From contig JAUCBJ010007162.1 in assembly GCA_032718475.1 (NCBI GenBank), forward strand, positions 92,806 through 156,805: a stretch of DNA of 64,000 nt. Reading direction: 5' to 3'. Source of the DNA: Nemertoderma westbladi (Eukaryota; Xenacoelomorpha; Nemertodermatida; Nemertodermatidae). Of the stretch, positions 50,901-58,564 are shown piece by piece (the stretch's first letter is position 1; every line of letters starts with the position of its first letter). The translations under genes and the position numbers were made by a program. The notes beneath the pieces were generated by a model. It was not told the origin of the DNA. It was given only the letters and a program-made list of their open reading frames with translations, and searched no databases.

Positions 50901-53564
50901 ACCATCGTGAACCTCATACAGACAGAACTACAGTCGAGCTTACAGATATTTTATTGGACTGACGCGACGTTGGTTTTATTTTACATAAACAACGACACAC
51001 TCGAATTCAAAACATTCGTTGCTAACCGTCGCGCGGAAATTCTAGACCGTTCAATAAAAGAGGATTGGCGACATTGTCCCGGACCACAAAACCCAGCTGA
51101 TATTGCGTCGCGAGGAATGATGCCTGAGGAATTCTGTAAACCGGAGAACAAAGAGTTTTGGCAACACGGACCCCAGTTCTTGCAGAAATCGACACAAGAT
51201 TGGCCTCCGTTATACGACAACAAGTCCAACACCATTCCAAAGGACGCCGAAATCAAGAAACCAAAAAAGAGGAAGACAAAGAAAAGGACGACGGCGGCAA
51301 AACTCAAGAAAAATCCGAAGGCGAAATGGAAGGATATAACTTCAAAGGTCAAGAGAGGAAGACTTGCGAGCCTTTCTACACCAGACATATCGCCAGACGG
51401 TCAACCAGACATGTTACTAGACAGCCAACCAGACGTCTTGACAGACATATCACAAAATGTTCCACCAGACGCTAGTAACACTCTGACAAACAGTAAAGCC
51501 GCAGTTTCCCTATTGGAGCGGCCTTCTAGTGACAAACAACCAGATACGTTACCAGACGTATCGCCAGACACACTACTAGAAAGTCGACTAGACACTAGTA
51601 ATATATTGACTAACAATAAAGCCGCAGTTTCCCTATTGGAGCGGCCTTGTATTGACAAACTACCGATTTTGACACACTTGAGCAACCATAAGCACGGTGA
51701 AACCTCATGTATTACAGATGTGGGTAGTACCTACGCTAATGTAAATACAGGTGTTACTTTGTGCTCAAGAGACATACCAAACTTGCAACCTACGTTGAGA
51801 CCTGGGATTAATGTCGGCAGAAAATTAAGTTTACCGAAACCTGCTGACCCCATAGAGTTCAAACCACCATTAACGATCGACTTACAAAGTACTGACAATC
51901 AAGGTAAGAGGACAAAAGGGGACAAATTACTTGTAGACCCGGACGGATCAACAGTCAACAAGGGAATACTTACCGGCGGACCCGTGGGCCCTTCTAGTAA
52001 TTCAAAACCTTCCAGAATCTCCATTGACTTACCTGATGACATCACAAATACTTACGTCGACCGTATTGTAAACTTAACAGATTCTTGGTCAAACGCTTGC
52101 CGAAAATTAGCGTGGATTGTACGTTTTGTACAATACGTTAAAGGCAAACGTGACTTTACACGTCGACTTACATTGGCTGAGATTGACAGGTGTGAGATTA
52201 AATTAATTCGCCATTACCAACTGCGATATTTCGCGCGCGAATTCACATCTATACATCAAGGTCAACCAATCAAGTCGTCACCGATACTGAGTTGGAGTCC
52301 GATTATTTATAATGGCTTAATTTGTCATAAATCTCGGCTTCAAAACATTGACTTTAACACGAACTTTAGGTACCCAATAATAATACCGCAACACCACGAA
52401 CTACAACGTGCAATGATACTGGACGCACATTTACATCTGAAACACGCTGGAAGACACCACTGTCTTTCCTACTTACGTACAAGATTTGTATTAATTAGAC
52501 CCAGTAAAGCGTTAAGTTCAGTGACACGTACGTGTATTATTTGTAAAAAGGTACATTCTAGAATAGGTACCCAAGAAATGAGTGAACTACCACAAGCACG
52601 ACTTCAAGCATTCAAACCACCTTTTACAGAGACTGGAATTGATTGCTTTGGTCCCATACATACGAAACGTGGACGTATACTAGTAAAACGCTGGGGACTG
52701 ATTTTCACATGTATGTCCAGTAGGGCAGTTCATATTGAACGTGTGATGGATCTTTCTACCAACGCGTTTATACTAGCACTGCGGCGATTTATCGCTAGAC
52801 GCGGACTAGTAAAATGCTTGTACTCAGACCAAGGGACAAACTTTGTTGGTGCTCGGAATGAGATTGCTAGAGCCTTTAAGAAATTAGATCATGATCAAAT
52901 CTCGAACGAACTGCAACCTCACAAGATTGTTTGGAAGTTTAATCCTCCAGATAGTCCTTGGAGAGGCGGAGTCTGGGAGAGACTGATTAGATCTATAAAG
53001 ACAGCCATGGCAAAGGTCATTCCAGTAAACCACATATTGACAGACGACCAACTGACAACATTGTTTGTTGAAATCGAGGCAATACTAAATACTAGACCAA
53101 TAGTATTAGTACCCGATGACAAACAATCCCAGTTTGCTTTAACACCTGCACACCTGCTTATGCAGGCACCGACTACTTTGACGCCGATTTCTATTCCAAT
53201 AGAAAGCGACAGCTATGGTAGAAAAGCGTGGAAAATCACGCAACTACTGGCTAACAAATTCTGGGAAATATGGCAAAACCATTATTTGCCCTCTATTTCT
53301 GCCAGAACAACATGGTACAATAACACCCGCGCATTAAAGCCGGGAGATCACGTGCTGTTAGCAGAAGTGAATCTAAAAAGACGCTTCTGGATAACAGGTG
53401 TCATTTTAGCCACACATCCATCTATGGATGGAGTGACAAGAACTGTGACGGTACGGACAATTGACGGTCGCACAGTAGACAGACCGACTCAACGTCTCGT
53501 ACTTCTTGAAGAGACTCGTAACGAGTCTGGAGACTACAAATCTTCACCTAATACTAGTAAATAA
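44937..53564 (+). CDS. gag-pol: Gag-Pol polyprotein of the BEL/Pao element
   Basis: 2875 codons, uninterrupted. Order by residue: acidic N-terminus; coiled coil rich in Gln, Glu and Ala (about 270-460); a 28-residue tandem duplication (about 594-649); Gag core with PPKFSGSSKHWHTF (about 820-910); zinc knuckle CWRCTRHGHVRKDC (1098-1111) plus CPSCGRNHDGLLH; protease ILDSASSHS with Asp1230; RT with Asp1675 (FTCDVEAMF) and YVDD (1754-1757); Pao-type peptidase region (about 1820-1908); RNase H Asp1936, Glu1980, Asp2009, Asp2055; a Lys-rich then repetitive linker (about 2105-2370); integrase zinc site with CIICKKVH (Cys2533, Cys2536) and catalytic Asp2569, Asp2631, Glu2681; C-terminal domain ending in RPTQRLVLLE. 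The protease has DSA where DSG/DTG is usual. All catalytic residues are present, so the copy may be competent. Confidence 0.95.
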   Translation: MSDKQDYTKNTQTDYDSCDADKSAAEEPQGKTREPTEPTPCASPVHPTGVPDAVVRGDGRTEDFLTVPQPRYRETEMVSSAGSTESVVRSVGGYMAHITRSIGEGQRILDGLTAPMSRFEFYTLQVRVQSKVYKSVDNLVGLQDLARQRQDMDTQLRILEKLMIAREKLIQFKSTIRQIQQEQADQLLGESVSDELLQPEEEQELYRLDGQLKHLTDHLRMCGEDVGDWETVPEATRETSLAQIELAPGTLDQSLVSIRSEIGEVSMATSETARQQQLCRQQQEMEEQTQLLMLQAAVEEEKLRVTNIARISLLQEQAELEAAEMERLELDIAQQTAAAAAAESERQAATAESERQAAAAAAAAELERNRLVLEARAEMKTRQIKAQSAIRQAELEAQQQQTEQRKKEVKLRFELEKKARELANAKEDLDLQARDRSMRSRDGHDLDQLEVRHRQIQERKKEGSVGAPGRERQLVKDVCQRFPQVTHMFAPVTTKEPISIAGSSDISPIHDVTEHRFVIPDKFTPPRATSSPIPKVKVSNPPITDRSSLLVGPALLTTKQVSPPLTPKPVTHYDYPMTFRPTRPLDSNAVVRPPFNQFTSQSTTSRKTCEPTEQRRTVETRPFNQFTSQSTTSRKTCEPTEQRRSVDDVPKRNVRIHTTQRTRARRPPYPDDSSTSSESDYPKREVFRTGAADEYKRERSDNSFADNPPQNTPTQKALQPTDAISTQQFADILRPVVNKLARIEERLEEVQTDSSRNTEFEHNRHPKEPQRPVPSNPTSYQGKAPRRENINQVTNQGRETLNVAEEIAKFAARQGLPVQQPPKFSGSSKHWHTFVDYIESQIAVCAFTSREKFNYLLQTLSGEPKRLAETFVGVPDAFELAYDRLTSIYGGTVSMARSVIEELCKGGAITKPVDLLKLADEIKNAITTLRSIGQLDYGNTPTVLLKIIGRLHHRLRREWRKVEYQREERGGFLKLEDVYLLISREAVVETRSNYTDQHIVAEGITLPSSNRQKPQTTSTKTATYATPTESRQFSDGNRVSAPIGTKQTRQQLSADFNGCQYCEHLGKRYIGHKLRGCRQFRELNSEERRLQIRPLDSCWRCTRHGHVRKDCPNTDTCPSCGRNHDGLLHTDSHTPTKRFAREHPEAAARCDAAYRKRESKTTPTFVTHIEDCFSEQSGSSDEESEDDEYSNGDEQPSIALLTTDQLKGFSVIPIKVTGTKGSKRIYAILDSASSHSYVDEKIADVVTDLRQGKHVSYTVSSMHGQCAIPVTRVKLDLDSLLPKSQHSERERSLLPFRDLTFAATKDFSNLLGPVPEQSLEDRKYFRHLGVPECPVNYRSVAMLIGTDQFNLHQVWETRPSAVVAGNAYACRTPIGWYTRAPVRTLDVSDEEDDVQSTCSLLTTNSIHSFSHDVNHTTLQSTKHDRRVTSMISHKEQLTHKVSLEIGGKTNGDHGRLEIPSTTDDRLASLPTPITSTVPIDIDDDALKIHQLEQAALDKELTEKTIRWLEQDTAEPGSYDPCMSEQEKQSLKIMEDTIRQTEDGHYEVGMLWRSQSPKLINNYPLALRRLHSIRQRLLKDEKAHLQYNTQMETYLTKGYAIRMTNPEQVTDQTYYLPHHYVRHPDKPDKVRVVNDCAALFEGMSLNNELMDGPNMNNYLMGVIMRFRQRQVAFTCDVEAMFHQVKALERDRDSLRFLWYPEGDLSLPPATYQMQVRVFGARDSPNCTMYALKQAARDQKHLYDPEIIRIVERDFYVDDGLQSCDTVERATTVAHQLRDCLAGGGFNLTKFASNSAELVDSFGTTERGGGDIDLEFEPLPTTKVLGLFWDPNTDNFRVKVRLDSQGNTLTKRSCLSKLSRLFDPLGFISPVILQARIYMRSIWKDGLTWDEPISSDQVDLWKTWEAELSSLEDYSIPRVYFPLQSTFPDNLELHCFSDASDNGFGVAAYLRRQVESDEFDVSLITSKAKTMPTKYMTTPRAELQAATLSTTIVNLIQTELQSSLQIFYWTDATLVLFYINNDTLEFKTFVANRRAEILDRSIKEDWRHCPGPQNPADIASRGMMPEEFCKPENKEFWQHGPQFLQKSTQDWPPLYDNKSNTIPKDAEIKKPKKRKTKKRTTAAKLKKNPKAKWKDITSKVKRGRLASLSTPDISPDGQPDMLLDSQPDVLTDISQNVPPDASNTLTNSKAAVSLLERPSSDKQPDTLPDVSPDTLLESRLDTSNILTNNKAAVSLLERPCIDKLPILTHLSNHKHGETSCITDVGSTYANVNTGVTLCSRDIPNLQPTLRPGINVGRKLSLPKPADPIEFKPPLTIDLQSTDNQGKRTKGDKLLVDPDGSTVNKGILTGGPVGPSSNSKPSRISIDLPDDITNTYVDRIVNLTDSWSNACRKLAWIVRFVQYVKGKRDFTRRLTLAEIDRCEIKLIRHYQLRYFAREFTSIHQGQPIKSSPILSWSPIIYNGLICHKSRLQNIDFNTNFRYPIIIPQHHELQRAMILDAHLHLKHAGRHHCLSYLRTRFVLIRPSKALSSVTRTCIICKKVHSRIGTQEMSELPQARLQAFKPPFTETGIDCFGPIHTKRGRILVKRWGLIFTCMSSRAVHIERVMDLSTNAFILALRRFIARRGLVKCLYSDQGTNFVGARNEIARAFKKLDHDQISNELQPHKIVWKFNPPDSPWRGGVWERLIRSIKTAMAKVIPVNHILTDDQLTTLFVEIEAILNTRPIVLVPDDKQSQFALTPAHLLMQAPTTLTPISIPIESDSYGRKAWKITQLLANKFWEIWQNHYLPSISARTTWYNNTRALKPGDHVLLAEVNLKRRFWITGVILATHPSMDGVTRTVTVRTIDGRTVDRPTQRLVLLEETRNESGDYKSSPNTSK
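45025..45047 (+). repeat. GGAAGACTYGYGAGCC motif, copy 1 of 8
   Basis: GGAAGACTCGCGAGCCTACC within the Gag coding region, read as KTREPTE. Other copies: 46753-46775, 46837-46859, 51357-51378, 53850-53872, 55953-55975, 56356-56378 and 56552-56574, all on the plus strand. Copies 1-3 continue CTACCGAA; copies 4-8 continue CTTTCT. Copy 4 is read in a different frame, and copies 5-8 are non-coding. Confidence 0.85.
46715..46882 (+). repeat. 84-bp tandem duplication in gag
   Basis: Two consecutive 84-bp units, nearly identical, both starting ACCATTCAACCAGTTTACAT. They keep frame and duplicate 28 residues together with motif copies 2 and 3. Confidence 0.9.
51357..51378 (+). repeat. GGAAGACTYGYGAGCC motif, copy 4, in another frame
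   Basis: GGAAGACTTGCGAGCCTTTC, read as GRLASLS and not KTCEPTE. With its upstream CAAGAGA it matches the non-coding copy at 53850 over 27 bases. Confidence 0.85.
51471..51648 (+). repeat. Linker repeat between RNase H and integrase
   Basis: AAAGCCGCAGTTTCCCTATT plus GGAGCGGCCTT occurs at about 51494 and again 123 bp later, encoding SKAAVSLLERP / NKAAVSLLERP. Degenerate Pro-Asp modules (QPDMLLDSQPDVLTD) lie around it. Confidence 0.8.
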
Positions 53565-54121
53565 TTAGGAGTTTACAAATAGATTTCCACGTACCTGTAC
53601 ACCGTAGTAAAGACAGCGGTAGAATTCCATTGTCTTTATATGTGAACATTGAGGGTGGTACCCTTATGTGTCACATAGGAGCGGGATTTGTAGGTATAAG
53701 AAATGGAATTCTACTTGGAACTCACAATATTGAGACATTTTCGAAATTTTAGACAATCCATTTGGATTTGAAAAAATTTTTAAAATTTTCTCCAGTGAAT
53801 AGATTTCAGGGTACAGTCGGGTGGAACTTAAAATTAGAGAAACAAGAGAGGAAGACTTGCGAGCCTTTCTTAAAAATTTTAATTAAATTTTACACGGTCT
53901 TGTTTCAATAAGTTACGTCAAAATAGACTCCCCTATATTTATTACTAATTCTTGACTGCTTATTTTCTGATAATAGTTTGGGATCAAAAGGTGAGTATTT
54001 TAGACTCACGGCCAGTTTAGCCCAAATTCGTTTTTTATTTCGGCAAAAAAAATTTTAGATAAGAAGCAGCGTGTCATTAAAGAAACCTTAGATCTTAGGC
54101 TATGGGTAGGAGGTTAGAGCG
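53565..54121 (+). other. Spacer between pol and the downstream gene
   Basis: AT-rich. It holds motif copy 5 (53850-53872) and a consensus splice donor AAAAG|GTGAGT at 53990/53991. No ORF of note. Confidence 0.6.
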
Positions 54122-54229
54122 TTGTCGAAGCCCAAAGGGCAGACGAAACTCTCACGTCTCCTCACAACTAACTACAAACTCTGTTGTATTCCCTCTAGTA
54201 GTAATGATTATGTAACTACACCCCTAATT

Positions 54230-55770
54230 ATGGAGAAAGGGATACAAGGAGAGCCGAGATGGGGATATGATATCCAAGAGGAGGCGGCAGCTTCATTCGA
54301 ACGATTTGGAGCAAAAGACTACACTATATTTGGTATAAAGGAATTATCAGAAAGTACAGCGAAGCTCGCAAAGACAGCAATGCCTTTACTCGAGCAGGAT
54401 TTAGTATATTTCGAGACGTGTATCTTCGCTGTGCGGGATCTCTTATCGAAAGACCATCTATGTTTACATTGTTACCCTATGAAGGAGAACGTATCGTGGA
54501 GATTACGGATGAATCACGGCAGACGCGTGCGCCTATCGGTCACCTTGGTGATGAATTCGAAGTAACTACTACGATCGCCGACGATCCTTTAGAGGAACTT
54601 CTTGAGATAGAAAGGAACCTCCCGAAGAAATCTCAGACGGAGATTCGACAACTTGAAGCAACGGATGCTATAGTTTGTATACAACCTTCAGAAACCTACC
54701 AACCCATAGACCCAGATGATTACGATTATAGTATGGGAGGAAGCGCTCGACCGATTGGAGATCTTATATACGAACGAGTGTGGTACCCTGCCAATACGAT
54801 GTGTAGTAAATGTGGCGTCGCTGGACATCATATGGCAAAGTGCAGTGGAAAGCACATTACTACGACTCAGCTAATCTGTGGATGGTGTGGGGATCAAGGG
54901 TCTCATACCTTTTATACTTGCTGGAGATTTATGGCTCAGTGTACTTACTGCAATATAAAAGGACATCGAGCATCTGAATGCCAACTGAGAGACATACCTT
55001 ATGAACATGAATCTGTAAAACTTGTGAGGAAGTTATTTGATGAGTGGGAAGATTTAGCCGATGAACATGTATCGGCACAAAGAAGACGGTTTCCGATGAG
55101 AGCGCATCTCGGATTTTGGGCGGTAAATCCCCAGACGATGATGTCGGAAGGATATATCTCTGCTATGCCCCAATATGACGAACTTATCGAGGTTGTTGAT
55201 ATTTTGCCCCACGACAGCGGATTCCGAGTGGTGCGCGAGTATCTGTTACAGATTCACCCAGATAACAAAAACACGTGGAATTTTCAGAAAGTCGTAAATC
55301 GTATCACGTATGGTGAATTTGATCGTTTCCGAACCGAAAAGCGGAATAAAGGAGCTTGGTTAACCGTCGCATGGGCGTACCGAGCCGCGTTTTACCACAA
55401 ACGTATACGAGCGAGCGTATTCGAGGAAGAAGAGGTCCTAGAGGCGACGAATATACCAGCCACTCCGGTTGCGCCGTCTGCACGTCACCCTCGGGAGGAC
55501 GGGCAGGGTAGGATCATACGGGTCCAGAAAGTGGGCCAACAATTAAAGAAAATTATTAATGTAGAAGAACGCAAGGGAGTTGAGCCGACCATTCGAGTTA
55601 CTCGGGATACGGTATCACTTCCAAGAGAACCAGTAGGAGGATCGGGACATACACCAGCTGATCAACAGGGGGCGCAAGCTACTCTTGGGTCTGCGTCGTC
55701 CGCTTCTCGCGCGTTCCCAGACGTTCTACCAACTGTAGTGACGACTGATCGGTCACGAGGAATTGGTTGA
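54230..55770 (+). pseudogene. Downstream zinc-knuckle gene (ORF2), frameshifted
   Basis: ATG 54230 opens an acidic segment (MEKGIQGEPRWGYDIQEEAA). Coding character passes to the next frame around 54380-54415 and continues to TGA 55768-55770. The second frame is itself open from 54271 but has no good ATG before the switch. It contains three zinc knuckles: 54802-54843 (CSKCGVAGHHMAKC), 54877-54921 (CGWCGDQGSHTFYTC, with one extra residue before His) and 54940-54981 (CTYCNIKGHRASEC). A conserved-looking domain follows with GFWAVNPQTMMSEGY and FDRFRTEKRNKGAWLTVAW, then a Pro-rich tail. I do not recognise the family. It is nucleic-acid-binding and Gag/nucleocapsid-like, and has no signal peptide or membrane segment, so it is not an envelope. 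The shift may be a mutation or a recoding site. Confidence 0.7.
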
Positions 55771-55932
55771 GGTTTTGGGATGCCAAACAGACGAATTTGC
55801 GAGGAAATAGTCGCACCGTCTCTCAACGTCCCAAGTAAACCAGTGACTCGCCCCATTAGTCCCATATCGCGAGCAAAGTCACCTGTGCGCAGTTTTCGAG
55901 GACGCGGCAGGGCTCGATCAACTAAGCGATAA
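55771..55932 (+). CDS. In-frame extension of ORF2 past TGA
   Basis: After the TGA at 55768 the same frame stays open for 53 codons to TAA 55930. It contains an ATG at 55780 and ends in a basic stretch with SPVRSFRGRGRARSTKR. Arg/Gly tails of this kind bind RNA in nucleocapsid proteins. It may be the original C-terminus lost to a nonsense change, a readthrough product, or a separate 50-residue ORF. Confidence 0.45.
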   Translation, partial: GFGMPNRRICEEIVAPSLNVPSKPVTRPISPISRAKSPVRSFRGRGRARSTKR

Positions 55933-56868
55933 AAGGGAGGGCAAGGGTGGACGTAAGACTCGTGAGCCCTTCTTATGATTTGTGATTTATTTGAATTATA
56001 TTTATATTTGTGTTTATTCCGAACGTAAGTAATTTGTATTGTTCCGAATTTATGAAATTTAGAAAGTTTATATTTAGAAGGAACTTATACTTGAAAGATT
56101 TATGTTTCATATTTGAGATGCAAAGGAGTTTATATTATTCTAAACTTATGCAGTTTATATTTATATTTAAGTAAAGACTTATATTTAGTAAGACTTATAT
56201 TTGTAAGAATTTATATTTTATATTTGTGATTATTTCGAACTTATGCAATTTATATTATTCCAAACTTATGCAATTTATATTGTTCCGAATATTATGCAAT
56301 TTATATTTTATAAGTAGTATTTGTATTTACAGTGAAATAGAAAGTAAGAGTAGACGGAAGACTCGTGGGCCTTTCTTATAGTTTCATTTGTAAAGTGTTA
56401 TATTTGTATTTAGAAAGTTTTATAGACAGAAAAATTTGTGCTCAGAAAGACTCATATTTGTAATTATTCCAAACTTATGCAATCTACATTTAGGTACGAA
56501 AGTATTTGTAATTACTTGAATTTATGCAATATTTGAGATGCAATAGTAGATGGAAGACTTGCGAGCCTTTCTTATTGTTTTCATTTATTTGTATTTGTAA
56601 TTGTTTGAATTTATGCAATATCTGAGATGCAATAGATTTATATTGGTGAATTTAATTTAGATTTATATTGTACTTACTTAGTAAAGCCTTAAATACGTAA
56701 AGTTTGAATTTGTAATTAATTTTGTATCGAATCATTACGTAGAAAGGAAGTATTGTTTGAAACTTAATTGTAAATATGTAAGTACGCCCTAAGTATTCTA
56801 TAGTTTGATTGATTATTGGTGAAAACCGTATATTTTATGTACGATAATATCCTGTTTTCATGGAGCGG
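55933..56868 (+). repeat. AT-rich 3' region with degenerate repeats and motif copies 6-8
   Basis: Many diverged copies of TTATGCAATTTATATT and TTCCGAACTTATG. The GGAAGACTYGYGAGCC motif occurs at 55953, 56356 and 56552, each followed by CYTTCTTA. A purine stretch AAAAGGGAGGGCAAGGG is at 55931-55947. No classical polypurine tract abuts the 3' LTR (the last bases are CATGGAGCGG). Confidence 0.7.
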
Positions 56869-58564
56869 TATAGAATTATATTCCCTAAATGCCGTGGATT
56901 TTCAAAATTTTATTTTATTCGGATTAACTTTGTAAAGATTGCTTTGAGTTCTCATTAGTATTAGTTTTATCTATTGTGCATCTATCGGTCAAGTGGTTCA
57001 GTAGCTCAGTTGGTAGAGCGTTGGAAATTATATGTGTAGTAGGTATCGAGTTCGAATCCTAGTAAGTGCGAACTATTTTTTGTGCAGAATTTCAACTCAT
57101 TTAAATTAACCGCTACAAATTAATTGCATTTGTCTGTACCAATGAGGCTGTAGTTATTTGATTGTAACCAATGTCGTGCAAGTTATATATTAGCTGGACC
57201 AATAGCTATCTTTAAAACCTTGTTAGAACCCATAGAACAATCGAGAATTTTCTCGATTGATTGCGGCACAAATTTAGTATAAAAAGGTGCGATTTGTTCA
57301 TTAGTTATTCACTCTACTTCACAGATTATATTCACATTATTATTCTGTCGTGCTTAGTTTATTCTCAGATTACATTGTATTATAATTGTATCTTCTGTAA
57401 TAAAGTCAGAATATTCTCTCAGCATTTCTATCTGTTTTACCATGGATTCACTACGGTGAACAAACTCAGGGACAGGATGGCCGGCTAGAGATCGGGCCGC
57501 AGCAATGAACGGGAACATCACGGGAATGTAGACGAGAGACAACCCGCTATACCATCTAAAGTTATTCGCCCATCGCCTGAAAGGTTAGACAGCGTTCGAT
57601 CCTTGCTACCTAAGTGTAAGACCAAAAGATCAAAGGTAGAAGTAGTGACACGCTGTAAGCCCAAAATTACATCATAGGGACTGTACTGTCTTGATTCAGG
57701 AAAAAACCGCAGTAGACCTTCATATTCCTACGGGGGGGAGGGAGAGAGAGCAGATACTAGTACGCAGATAGGACGTAGGCACACCGGTACAAGGCATACA
57801 CATTGGTTAGGGTGCAGCAAACTGTACGCTTAACTCTTGCTAAGTACAGGTGTGTGTGCGACTATTTGCAGTACGACTGTGTCCATTTCATCAGAACTTG
57901 TAGGCTAAGGGGGGTTGCTGTGTTTTCACCTGAATTGGGATTGTACCGTTCAGGCGGTAGGGCAGTTTACGCTAGGCGCAAATAAATTGAGGCTATCAGG
58001 GATATACTAACATCTACCGTGTCCCCGCCAACGCCCTAATAGGAAGTTACCCGGACTACCTGGGTGACTAAAATTCTAGATAGGAGCCAGGATAGCTATT
58101 AGTACCCGTACGCCTACAGTAGTAAACTAACACATCTCTTCTTAGTATCAGGGACCTGGTACCTAAAATTGCCGAATTCTGGGCGTAGTATTAACCTTAT
58201 GCCTGAATTTGAGTCCTGGAAATACGCAAGAGGGGAAGGAACCTTACCATTCGTGAGTATTGGGCCTACAAGTTATAAAATTAGAATATTCGTAAAATCG
58301 AGCCCCTTAGTCCGTCAGTGAGTCAGCCTGATTTTAGGATTCGCTGCGCGGGATTTTGTTTTATCGAAGTTTGTCTGCTCGTAGACTGTTTTCTGCCTCA
58401 CCGGTTAAAAGAGATCGATACTGCAATATATTCGCTTACTTAGGGTTTACTGTTTTGGTGAGAAGGTCGGATTTATGATTTGATTTACAAACTTTACAGT
58501 AGGATATTGCAGGTATTGTTACCGTCTCTTCCGATAGTAGGAATAGGCGTATCTCTCCAATTTA
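56869..58564 (+). repeat. 3' LTR, 1696 bp
   Basis: Same start (TATAG) and end (ATTTA) as the 5' LTR, lacking the 219 bp equivalent to 43645-43863. Point differences include A/G in the tRNA-like region, T/A near the AATAAA, A/T at CCGCWATACC and T/C at TTACYTGG/TTACYCGG. Confidence 0.9.
56995..57081 (+). ncRNA. tRNA-like Pol III unit in the 3' LTR
   Basis: Same box A, box B and T6 terminator as in the 5' LTR, with one change just before box B (TCGAG for TCAAG). Preservation in both copies shows it was part of the LTR before this insertion. Confidence 0.75.

Larger units (their letters stand above)
42216..58564 (+). mobile_element. BEL/Pao LTR retrotransposon, near intact
   Basis: LTR 42216-44129, leader, single Gag-Pol ORF 44937-53564, downstream zinc-knuckle gene 54230-55932, AT-rich 3' region, LTR 56869-58564. 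The flanks are TTACT (42211-42215) and TTACT (58565-58569), a 5-bp target duplication inside a satellite A monomer. The order protease, RT, RNase H, integrase within one ORF, the Pao-type peptidase region and the C-terminal domain after integrase place it in BEL/Pao. LTR divergence of about five point changes in 1.7 kb suggests recent insertion. Confidence 0.95.
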
